24,413 nucleotides of DNA from Pseudomonadota bacterium (GTDB lineage Bacteria > Pseudomonadota > Gammaproteobacteria > Burkholderiales > Burkholderiaceae_E): assembly GCA_023389175.1 (NCBI GenBank), contig JAEWEW010000100.1:1-24413 (forward strand). The letters are read 5' to 3'. A model generated the notes under the pieces. The model ran no database searches and was not told the DNA's origin. It saw only the letters and a program-made list of their open reading frames with translations. This document shows positions 15,606 through 22,162 of the stretch, in pieces. Position 1 is the first letter of the stretch. Each line of letters starts with the position of its first letter. A program made the position numbers and the translations under genes.

Positions 15606-16226
15606 ATGAACGGCACGAGCAGCGACGAACCGGTGGTCCAGCCAGGCGAGGGCGAGGCCGTCGTGGCGCCGGTCGCACCCGACGAGAGCCGGCTCGTCTG
15701 GGTGGACATGGAGATGACCGGGCTCAAGCCCGAGATCGACCGGATCATCGAGGTCGCCGTGGTGGTGACCGACAGCGAGCTCCAGGTCCTCGCCGAGGGA
15801 CCGGTGCTGGTGATCCACCAGCCCGATCGGGTGCTGGACGGCATGGACGCCTGGAATACGGCAACGCACGGGCGCTCGGGCCTGACCGAACGGGTGCGGG
15901 CCTCCCGGATCACCGAGGCGATGGCCCAGCAGCGGCTGCTGGATTTCCTGTGCGACTGGGTGCCGCCCGGAAAATCCCCGATGTGCGGCAACTCGATCTG
16001 CCAGGACCGGCGATTCATGGCCCGCTACATGCCGGAGCTGGAGGCCTGGTTCCACTACCGCAACCTGGACGTGAGCACGCTGAAGGAGCTGGCGCGGCGC
16101 TGGGCGCCGGACGTGGTCCGCGGCTTCGAGAAGCGCAGCGCGCATACCGCGCTCGCGGATATCCGCGAGTCGATCGAGGAGCTGCGTCACTACCGCGTTC
16201 ACTTCATCGCGGCGCCCCGGGCATAG
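15606..16226 (+). CDS. orn: Oligoribonuclease (3'-to-5' DEDDh exonuclease)
   Basis: A 206-residue enzyme that degrades di- and oligoribonucleotides, including pGpG from c-di-GMP breakdown, and is usually essential. The DEDDh residues are visible: Asp34 and Glu36 in VWVDMEMTGL, Asp134 in NSICQDRRF, and His180 with Asp185 in HTALADIRESIEEL. The E. coli enzyme has 181 residues; the extra ~25 are an N-terminal tail rich in Glu, Pro and Val. I chose ATG 15606, with GACGGA just upstream; the frame is open to a GTG at 15576, which would add ten residues. It diverges from the M48 protease gene. Its 3' end overlaps the convergent GT39 gene by 28 bp. Confidence 0.95.
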   Translation: MNGTSSDEPVVQPGEGEAVVAPVAPDESRLVWVDMEMTGLKPEIDRIIEVAVVVTDSELQVLAEGPVLVIHQPDRVLDGMDAWNTATHGRSGLTERVRASRITEAMAQQRLLDFLCDWVPPGKSPMCGNSICQDRRFMARYMPELEAWFHYRNLDVSTLKELARRWAPDVVRGFEKRSAHTALADIRESIEELRHYRVHFIAAPRA

Positions 16227-18124
16227 AGGAACAGGCGCTCGCCCCGGTTCACCCGCCGCTGCCCCTGCCACACCAGCCGCCACTGCGGCTCGCCCGTCGC
16301 CCGGGCCATGCGGTCGTCCGTGATCCGGCCGAGATCGTGCGGGTTCGATTCACGGTCCGAGACCAGCAGCCAGCGGCAGGATGCCGCATCCGGCCTCGGC
16401 CCATCGCCTGCCAACGTCGGCAGGCGGAGGAACTGCGCGTTGCCGTAGTACGTCAGCAGCGCCCGCTGCGCCACATCCAGCCCGAAGCCGGTCGCGCAGC
16501 CCGGCTGGGCCGCCAGGATCGGGCGGATCGGGCTCACCAGGTCGCGATAGCTCTTGCGGAAATTGCCGGCAGGCAGCCACAGCGTCATCAGCAGCAGCCA
16601 GGTGAGCACCATACCGCCCGAGGACAGCGCCATCGGCCGCCAGAACGGTCGCGGCTGGCGTGATACCCGCCATGCCACCAGCGCGATCCACGCCAGTGTC
16701 GCGAGCAGCCCCATGCCGAGCTCGACCAGGTTGACGGCAGCGTCGAAGCCGGGCACCGCCTCCTGCGCCTTCTGCGCCATGCGGGGCGGGAAGCCGGTCA
16801 TGAAGGCGATCCAGTACGCCCAGATCGCCAGCCCGACCACCGAGAAAGTCATGACCGCGAACCAGTCGATCAGGCTCACCACGCTGCGGCGGATGGTCGG
16901 CAGGGCGAGCGCGGCCAGCAGGGTCATCGGCAGGACGAGCGGCAGCAGCGAGTCCTCGGTGCCCACCGGGTCCAGCAGCGCCAGCAGCCCGAGCGGAACC
17001 AGCATCACCGCGGGCACCGCGACCGGTGCCTCTCGCCGGCTGCCGCGCCAGCGCCAGATCGCCCAGGCGACGAAGGGCCAGAGCGGCCAGTAGAACCAGA
17101 CCGCGGTGCTCGCGTAGTACAGCAGGCCTTCGCGGGTCGGCCCCTGGAGCAGGCCGACGTTCCACTGCAGCCACTGCTCCAGGTACTGGCCGATGACGGC
17201 GCTCGCCGCCGGGTTGGTGCTCGCCGCGGCATCGGCGGTGCCATCGCCGGCGATCGAGCCGACCGCGCCGATCGAATTCACCAGGACGGCGCCCGGTTCG
17301 CTGAAGTGCAGCAGCAGTGCCGGCCACACCAGCGAGGCGATGATCGCCACCGGCAGCCAACAGCTCGTGAAGGCGCCGAGGACCAGCCGGTACGGATGCA
17401 CGGCGATCGAGAGCACCAGCGCAGTCAGCGCGAGCACCGCGGCGAGCGGGATGCCCCGGGACAGCAGCGTTGCCGAGATCGCGAGCCCGACCAGCAGGCC
17501 GCCCAGGCGCGGCCGCTGCAGGGCGGTGCCGAGCCCGAAGAGATAGAGCGCGATCCAGGTGACCTGCGCGGCATCGACCGTGGTCTCGTGCACCCGCGCG
17601 AGCAGGCCGAAGGTGGCCAGCATGGCGAGCAGGGCGCTGTCCGCGACCGCGCGGGCGAAGTCGCGACGGCTCGCGGTTGCGCCGAAGGGGTCGTCCGGCT
17701 GGATCTCGGGGCGCCTCGCGAAGGCGTACGCGGCATACCAGAGCAGGGTGATCGACAGCGCAAGGCCGAGCGCGGCGACGGTGCGCACCGCGAGGTCCGG
17801 CGCGATCGCGATGTCGCCGACGAGGTTGCCGAGCGTCGCGTTGGCCACCACCGACAGCAGGCCGCCGATGCGGATGCCGATCGCGCCCAGCCAGAAAGGC
17901 AGCGGGCCGCCTTCCGGGACCGGGCGGCCGTGCACATTGGGCACCAGCCAGTCGATCGCCGATCCGGTGGCCATCGTGTGGGCGATGCCGAAGCCGGCCG
18001 CGTCGTCGGTCCGCCACGGGTCCCGGCCGAAGAAGCCGGCGACGACGTAGACCGCGCAGAGGAGGAGGGGGATCCAGCGGGGAAGCCGCCCGGCTTCTAG
18101 CGATGTGACGAGAAAGGGCTTCAC
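16199..18124 (-). CDS. GT39/ArnT-like membrane glycosyltransferase
   Basis: A polytopic protein of about 641 residues with roughly twelve hydrophobic segments and a soluble C-terminal part of about 120 residues, the layout of the GT-C fold enzymes PMT and ArnT. These move a sugar from a polyprenyl-phosphate carrier to a periplasmic acceptor. The first periplasmic loop, GRDPWRTDDAAGFGIAHTMA, follows helix 1 and carries acidic residues where the family has its catalytic Asp-Glu motif. The C-terminal region contains CATGFGLDVAQRALLTYYGN and ends near GERLFLYARG. The start is uncertain: GTG at 18124 places the first helix near the N-terminus, while the frame is open to 18220. It lies downstream of rpmE on the same strand and overlaps the 3' end of orn by 28 bp. 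The acceptor is unknown. Confidence 0.8.
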   Translation of the reverse strand: MKPFLVTSLEAGRLPRWIPLLLCAVYVVAGFFGRDPWRTDDAAGFGIAHTMATGSAIDWLVPNVHGRPVPEGGPLPFWLGAIGIRIGGLLSVVANATLGNLVGDIAIAPDLAVRTVAALGLALSITLLWYAAYAFARRPEIQPDDPFGATASRRDFARAVADSALLAMLATFGLLARVHETTVDAAQVTWIALYLFGLGTALQRPRLGGLLVGLAISATLLSRGIPLAAVLALTALVLSIAVHPYRLVLGAFTSCWLPVAIIASLVWPALLLHFSEPGAVLVNSIGAVGSIAGDGTADAAASTNPAASAVIGQYLEQWLQWNVGLLQGPTREGLLYYASTAVWFYWPLWPFVAWAIWRWRGSRREAPVAVPAVMLVPLGLLALLDPVGTEDSLLPLVLPMTLLAALALPTIRRSVVSLIDWFAVMTFSVVGLAIWAYWIAFMTGFPPRMAQKAQEAVPGFDAAVNLVELGMGLLATLAWIALVAWRVSRQPRPFWRPMALSSGGMVLTWLLLMTLWLPAGNFRKSYRDLVSPIRPILAAQPGCATGFGLDVAQRALLTYYGNAQFLRLPTLAGDGPRPDAASCRWLLVSDRESNPHDLGRITDDRMARATGEPQWRLVWQGQRRVNRGERLFLYARGAAMK

Positions 18125-18298
18125 GCGGGATTCGTCGCCTCTGGCGAAGGGCAGGCCCGCACCCCGGGCCGCGAGCCGGCGCCGGACGCGGGCGCCGACC
18201 GAGGCGCACGCCTGCGCCACGCCGGGCGGTCAGTCGATGGGTCGAGATTCTCCGTTCAGCAGCGGGCGCCCGTCAAACCGGCGCCGCGTCACGGACGA

Positions 18299-18341
18299 TG
18301 CCGGCTGGCGCCGGCAGGCAAGGGCGGCAGTGCCTGCCGCC
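18299..18341 (-). terminator. Two GC hairpins downstream of rpmE (possible terminator)
   Basis: Just after the rpmE stop codon on the minus strand are two perfect hairpins: GGCGGCAG with CTGCCGCC (loop of three, 18323-18341) and TGCCGGC with GCCGGCA (loop of four, 18299-18316). Neither is followed by a T-run. They may separate rpmE from the GT39 gene. Nothing else is seen in 18125-18298. Confidence 0.35.
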
Positions 18342-18350
18342 GACGCGGGG

Positions 18351-18605
18351 TCAGGCCTTGCCGCCGCGGGCGAACTTCTGGCGGAACTTCTCGACCCGGC
18401 CGGTCTCGATGATCCGCTGCTGCGCACCGGTGTAGAAGGGATGTGATTCCGAGGTGACGTCGAGCTTGAAGAGCGGATATTCCTTCCCGTCCTCCATCTT
18501 GATCTTCTCGCGGCTGGAGACCGTGGAGCGGGTGATGAACTTGAACCCGCTTGCCATGTCCTGGAATACCACGTCGCGATATTCGGGGTGGATGCCTTCT
18601 TTCAT
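18351..18605 (-). CDS. rpmE2: 50S ribosomal protein L31, type B (bL31, zinc-independent)
   Basis: An 84-residue large-subunit protein that bridges the two subunits. MKEGIHPEYRDVVFQDMASG, then FKFITRSTVSSREK and then YPLFKLDVTSESHPFYTG are typical of type-B L31. The zinc-binding cysteines of type A (CXXC) are absent, so this form does not need zinc. An AGGC ribosome binding site lies just before the ATG. In many betaproteobacteria this gene lies directly after rho; here a ~5.7-kb glucan module lies between them. Its leader, about 170 nt, holds two tandem hairpin repeats and a third GC hairpin, and its promoter overlaps the stop codon of the upstream GH17-GT2 gene. Confidence 0.95.
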   Translation of the reverse strand: MKEGIHPEYRDVVFQDMASGFKFITRSTVSSREKIKMEDGKEYPLFKLDVTSESHPFYTGAQQRIIETGRVEKFRQKFARGGKA

Positions 18606-18661
18606 TGCCTGACTCGCTTCAAACTAGTTCCGGCGGGTCGCGCCGACGCGCCCTTCCGGCG

Positions 18662-18689
18662 CCCCAGGGGCAACGGCGCGCACCTGGGG
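18662..18689 (-). other. Third hairpin in the rpmE leader
   Basis: CCCCAGG (18662-18668) and CCTGGGG (18683-18689) form a perfect 7-bp stem between the tandem repeats and the rpmE ribosome binding site. Its loop contains a degenerate version of the repeat arm (ACGGCGCGCAC on the + strand). Confidence 0.45.
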
Positions 18690-18692
18690 ACG

Positions 18693-18765
18693 CATGACGG
18701 CGCACGACCTGTGCGCCGTTGACTCAAGTCATGACGGCGCACGACCCTGTGCGCCGTTGACTCAA
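18693..18765. repeat. Two tandem copies of a 35/36-bp palindromic repeat
   Basis: Copy 1 (18693-18727) and copy 2 (18730-18765) are identical except for one inserted C. Each begins CATG and contains a perfect 9-bp inverted repeat, ACGGCGCAC with GTGCGCCGT, around a 5- or 6-base loop. Each ends in the odd palindrome TTGACTCAA. The junction between copies forms another palindrome, GTCATGAC (18728-18735). The pair lies in the presumed rpmE leader on the minus strand. No T-run follows on either side, so simple termination is unlikely. REP-like element, protein-binding site or leader regulator are the options. Confidence 0.8.
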
Positions 18766-18783
18766 CTAAGGACGAAGCCGGAG

Positions 18784-18813
18784 ATTATAGCCCGGAGGTC
18801 GCGCCCGATCCAA
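18784..18813 (-). promoter_or_regulatory. rpmE promoter
   Basis: On the minus strand a perfect TATAAT (18784-18789) is preceded by TTGGAT (18808-18813) at 18-bp spacing. CCTCCGGGCTATAAT (18784-18798) is identical to the rpsP promoter core. The TAA stop codon of the GH17-GT2 gene lies inside the -10 hexamer. Transcription would start near 18777, before the tandem hairpin repeats. Confidence 0.6.
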
Positions 18814-21670
18814 GGCCCGCGGGAGTCAGCACCTGCGGTGCCGAGCTCGGCTGCGCCAGCGCCGCCCGCGCCCGGGTGCGGCGCCGGTACTCCGGCAGCG
18901 CGGACAGGCCGGCGCAGACGACCGCGGCCAGATACGGCACCGCCTGCAGCACGAGGATGGTCATCCACATCGCCGACTCGACATGGTTCGGCAGGCGGGT
19001 CCAGGCCATCGCGCCGACGCAGGCGAGCAGCGCGATCAGCATGAGGCCTTCCTCGCGCACGCCGGCCCAGGGGGGGCCCGTCCGCTTGGGCTTGCGCGGC
19101 GTGGCCGGGGTTTCCGTCCGGGCAGTAGGCTGCGAGCCGGCGGCTTGCTCCGGCCGGCTGACCTGGTCCGCCGCCGCGGCAGCCGCGGCCGAATTGCGGG
19201 CGGCCTGCTGACCGTCGCCTGCGCCCTTCTCGGTGATCTCGAAGACCGCCGTCTTGTTCCACAGTCCGGCGAAGACCCCCTGGGCGATTCCGTGCGACAG
19301 CGCCATTCCGGCGAGTGCCGACCCCAGCACGTCCGAGATGGAGCAGCCGACCCGCCGGATGTACAGCAGCGGCCCCATGAGCGCCTTGCAGACGAAGAAC
19401 ACCATGAGCGGGATCATGAAGATCCGGATCGGCAGGCTGAAGTACTGCGGCATCGCGACGATCGCGATGGTCCAGGCCATGGCGGCGAAGGCGAACACCA
19501 GGTGCAGCGCATCGCCGATCCAGGAGAACCAGCCGGCCACGAAGTGGTAGCGCTGGCCGGCCGTCACGTTGCTGCGCCCGAAGAGCGTGCGGGTGTGCGC
19601 CTTCAGGATCTGCATGGCGCCTTGCGCCCAGCGCCGCCGCTGCTTCTTGAAGGCGAAGAAGGTGTCCGGCGTGAGCCCGCGGCCCATGACCTCGTCGACG
19701 TAGACCGTCTGGTAGCCCGCATCCATCAGGCGCAATCCCAGCTCCGCGTCCTCGCAGATGCACCACTCCGACCAGTTGCCATGGCCCTTCAGCGCCTCGG
19801 CGCGCACCAGCGTCATGGTGCCGTGCTGGATGATGGCATTGCGCTCGTTGCGGTGGTGCATGCCGATGCGGAAGAAACCGTCGTACTCGAAGTTCATCAT
19901 GCGCCGGAAGATCTGCCGGCTCCAGGTGCGGTGCGCCTGCGGGCACTGGACCACCGCCGTGGACGGGTCGTCGAAGTACGCGACCAGGTCCCGGAGCCAG
20001 CGGCTGACGACCACGTAGTCGGCATCGACCACGCCGACGATCTCGGCATGCGGATCGGTCTGGGACAGCGCGAAGTTGAGCGCGCCGGCCTTGTAGCCCG
20101 GCCAGGACGGCAGGTGGAAGAACTTGAATCGGTCGTCGAGGGTGGCGACATAGTCCTGGACCGGTTTCCAGAGCCGCTCGTCCTTGGTGTTGTTGTCCAC
20201 CACCAGCACCTCGAAGTTGCGGTAGTCGAGGTTCGCCAGACTGCGGATGGTGGCGATCACCATCTCCGGGGGCTCGTTGCAGCAGGCGAGGTGCAGCGAG
20301 ACCCGGGGCTCGGGCCGTCCTTCGGGCAGCGGCCTGCGCCCGAACCGGCGACGCAGGTTGCCCGGCCAGAACATCTCCACGAACTCGAAGAAGTTGGCGA
20401 GCAGGATCGCGGACATCGCGATCAGCGACGGCACCAGGATGGCCACGAAGATCCAGTCGAGAGGCCGGAGGTAGAACTCGAACGGAATCGCCGCCAGCCA
20501 GACGAACAGCGAGATCACCGCCTGCAGCGCGACGCCGAACGCGATGCGGCTCGCGAGCCGCATGCGATGGAAGGTGACCATGAACCAAAACAGCGCGAGC
20601 GCGCCGATGGTCGACGCCACCGCGGCCTTGGTACGCCATGCCGAATCGGTCTCGATCGGGCCGACCAGGGGGAACTTGGGCTGGCGCGCGGCGTCGAGCA
20701 TGCCCCAGTACGGTCCCGCACGCCCCTCGTTGTCGATCTTCCAGGGCTGGTCGATCGCCTCCATGATGAAGTAGTCGAGGTTGCGGGCCTGGGCCTGCAC
20801 CAGGAACTCCCGCAGGAACTGCGCCTGGTGGGCCGGGGAGGCGAAGGACGCCATGCGCCGGTCACCCTGGCTGGGCCAGCCCACCTCGCCGATCACGATC
20901 TTCTTGTTCGGGAACTTCTCCTCGATCTGCCGCAGCCGGTCGAAGGAGTACGCGAGCGCCTCCATGACCGGCAGGCCTTCCCAGTACGGCAGCAGGTGGA
21001 CGGTGATGAAATCCACATTGGCGGCGAGCTCCGGGTAGCGCAGCCACACGTGCCACGGCTCGGCGGTGGACACCGGCTTGCGGGTGCGGCGCTTCACCTC
21101 GCGGATCTTCAGGATCAGATCTGCCGGCGTGAAGGCGCCGTGAAGGATCTGCTCGTTGCCGACGATGATGCGGTCGATGCTGCTGTTGATCCGCACCGCC
21201 TGCTCGATCGCGTCGATCTCCTTGCGGTTGTTGTCCTCACGGGCGTCCAGCCAGACGCCGGCGGTCACATAGAGGTTCGCGCGCTCGGCAAGCGCCGGGA
21301 TGGCGGGAAGCTCCGCCGAGCTGTAGGTCCGGATGCGCGTGGTGTGGTTGGAGAGGACCTCCATGTCGCGCTGGATCGACTCGTAGTCCGGGTAGGACTG
21401 CTCCAGCGGGCTGTCCCAGCGGCCGAAGGCGTTATAGGCCAGGCCGGAGATGTCGCCGTAGAAGGAGGGCGCCTCGACGGTAGGGTGGGTCTTGTCCCAC
21501 GCGACCAGGTTGCCGAAGGCGATGCTCGCCGCGAGCACGATGGCGCCGAGGAGCGCCGCGGCGCGATTGCGGGAAGCGGTGCTGCCTGCGGCAGCGGCCG
21601 GCAACCTTGCGGGATGCACGGCGGCGTCGACTGCGGCACGGTCATCGCGAGGGGAGTAGTTCGGGTTCAT
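18785..21670 (-). CDS. GH17-GT2 bifunctional membrane beta-glucan synthase (NdvB-like)
   Basis: A 961-residue inner-membrane protein that probably makes and remodels a beta-1,3-type glucan from UDP-glucose. After one helix (about 37-57) comes a periplasmic GH17 domain (about 70-345), with the acid/base Glu173 in IIVGNEQIL and the nucleophile Glu262 in VIGEVGWPS. Helices at about 350-366, 376-397 and 404-429 lead to a cytoplasmic GT2 domain (about 454-690). Its motifs are VVDNN, DADYVV (549-551), CEDAEL (Asp641) and QRRRW (677-681), as in processive synthases. Further helices follow at about 715-740, 742-764 and 777-802, then an Ala/Pro/Thr-rich linker and two C-terminal helices. I chose ATG 21670 because AGGAAGG precedes it. 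Proteobacterial GH17 domains attached to GT2, as I recall from Pseudomonas, Azotobacter and Bradyrhizobium, act as transglucosylases rather than simple hydrolases. It diverges from a second GH17 gene. Confidence 0.9.
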   Translation of the reverse strand: MNPNYSPRDDRAAVDAAVHPARLPAAAAGSTASRNRAAALLGAIVLAASIAFGNLVAWDKTHPTVEAPSFYGDISGLAYNAFGRWDSPLEQSYPDYESIQRDMEVLSNHTTRIRTYSSAELPAIPALAERANLYVTAGVWLDAREDNNRKEIDAIEQAVRINSSIDRIIVGNEQILHGAFTPADLILKIREVKRRTRKPVSTAEPWHVWLRYPELAANVDFITVHLLPYWEGLPVMEALAYSFDRLRQIEEKFPNKKIVIGEVGWPSQGDRRMASFASPAHQAQFLREFLVQAQARNLDYFIMEAIDQPWKIDNEGRAGPYWGMLDAARQPKFPLVGPIETDSAWRTKAAVASTIGALALFWFMVTFHRMRLASRIAFGVALQAVISLFVWLAAIPFEFYLRPLDWIFVAILVPSLIAMSAILLANFFEFVEMFWPGNLRRRFGRRPLPEGRPEPRVSLHLACCNEPPEMVIATIRSLANLDYRNFEVLVVDNNTKDERLWKPVQDYVATLDDRFKFFHLPSWPGYKAGALNFALSQTDPHAEIVGVVDADYVVVSRWLRDLVAYFDDPSTAVVQCPQAHRTWSRQIFRRMMNFEYDGFFRIGMHHRNERNAIIQHGTMTLVRAEALKGHGNWSEWCICEDAELGLRLMDAGYQTVYVDEVMGRGLTPDTFFAFKKQRRRWAQGAMQILKAHTRTLFGRSNVTAGQRYHFVAGWFSWIGDALHLVFAFAAMAWTIAIVAMPQYFSLPIRIFMIPLMVFFVCKALMGPLLYIRRVGCSISDVLGSALAGMALSHGIAQGVFAGLWNKTAVFEITEKGAGDGQQAARNSAAAAAAADQVSRPEQAAGSQPTARTETPATPRKPKRTGPPWAGVREEGLMLIALLACVGAMAWTRLPNHVESAMWMTILVLQAVPYLAAVVCAGLSALPEYRRRTRARAALAQPSSAPQVLTPAGLGSGATSGL

Positions 21671-21769
21671 GCCTTCCTGGGGACTGTCACGGTTGGATCG
21701 AGGCCGCGCGAGCGAGGCTGCGCGCGCATGGGCGACGAAGAGAAGCACGGCCGAAGAGGCCGGATAACC

Positions 21770-21784
21770 TGATGCTTTGCATCA
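21770..21784. repeat. Inverted repeat TGATGC-TTT-GCATCA
   Basis: Perfect 6-bp arms around a TTT centre, about 100 bp upstream of the GH17-GT2 start. The size and symmetry suit a dimeric regulator operator. Confidence 0.4.
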
Positions 21785-21829
21785 CACGGTGGCAATAGAA
21801 CGCAACAAATCGAATCCTCAAAATGACAG

Positions 21830-21851
21830 CGGCCGATCGAACGATCGGCCG
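21830..21851. repeat. 22-bp perfect palindrome
   Basis: CGGCCGATCG and CGATCGGCCG are perfect 10-bp arms around AA. It is the longest perfect palindrome noticed in the divergent region. No T-run follows on either strand, so it is not an intrinsic terminator. It lies about 160 bp before the GH17-GT2 start and 310 bp before the other GH17 start. Confidence 0.6.
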
Positions 21852-22010
21852 TGCTACTGCAATCTTTACGAACACTGGAGGGCGGGGAGGCAGCGGCAGA
21901 AACCATGCCCGAGGGGTGCCTTCCACGGAGCCGCGCCGGCGAACCACGCCACCCGACCCTTGCATCGGATTCTAGAGATTCGAAGTGTCCTCAACGTTGC
22001 GCCGGAGTAA

Positions 22011-22022
22011 GCGGTGCACCGC
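22011..22022. repeat. 12-bp perfect palindrome GCGGTGCACCGC
   Basis: A continuous palindrome without a spacer, about 140 bp upstream of the + strand GH17 gene. A possible regulator half-site pair. Confidence 0.35.
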
Positions 22023-22085
22023 GATCTGCAGAAACGGTCTTACGGAGTTGAAGTAAAGCCTCAAGTCTTCACTCGCGGGGGAATC

Positions 22086-22128
22086 GGTTGCGGCGCCGGT
22101 GCGCTTCGATTACTAATCGCCGGCAACC
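22086..22128 (+). promoter_or_regulatory. Structured leader of the + strand GH17 gene
   Basis: CGATTA-C-TAATCG (22107-22119) is a 13-bp palindrome enclosed by GGTTGC (22086-22091) and GCAACC (22123-22128), which can pair as an outer stem. The element ends 34 bp before the ATG at 22163, where no ribosome binding site is visible, so RNA structure might influence translation. Confidence 0.35.
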
Positions 22129-22162
22129 CTGTGACTGCAACTTCGATGCCAGCCCCCATCCG

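Larger units (their letters stand above)
21671..22162. promoter_or_regulatory. 492-bp divergent regulatory region of the two GH17 genes
   Basis: This intergenic stretch is AT-richer than its surroundings in two places (about 21765-21870 and 21960-22130) and holds at least four perfect palindromes, listed separately, plus CGGCC-GAAGA-GGCCG at 21748-21762. On the minus strand TTGAGG and TATTGC at 18-bp spacing (21795-21824 region) may be a weak promoter for the GH17-GT2 gene. No clear promoter was found for the + strand gene. I see no open frame with convincing coding character inside it. Confidence 0.5.

Noticed and set aside
18693..18765. Short CRISPR-like array
   Set aside because: Only two repeat units separated by two bases, no spacers and no cas genes.
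18983..21772. Very long open frame (929 codons) opposite the GH17-GT2 gene
   Set aside because: Also an antisense shadow; composition is dominated by Arg, His, Asp and Val with no recognisable domain, and the minus strand carries intact catalytic motifs.
21785..21830. Sigma-54 promoter for the GH17-GT2 gene
   Set aside because: TTGC and TGGC segments are present, but the GG and GC dinucleotides do not have the required spacing and orientation.
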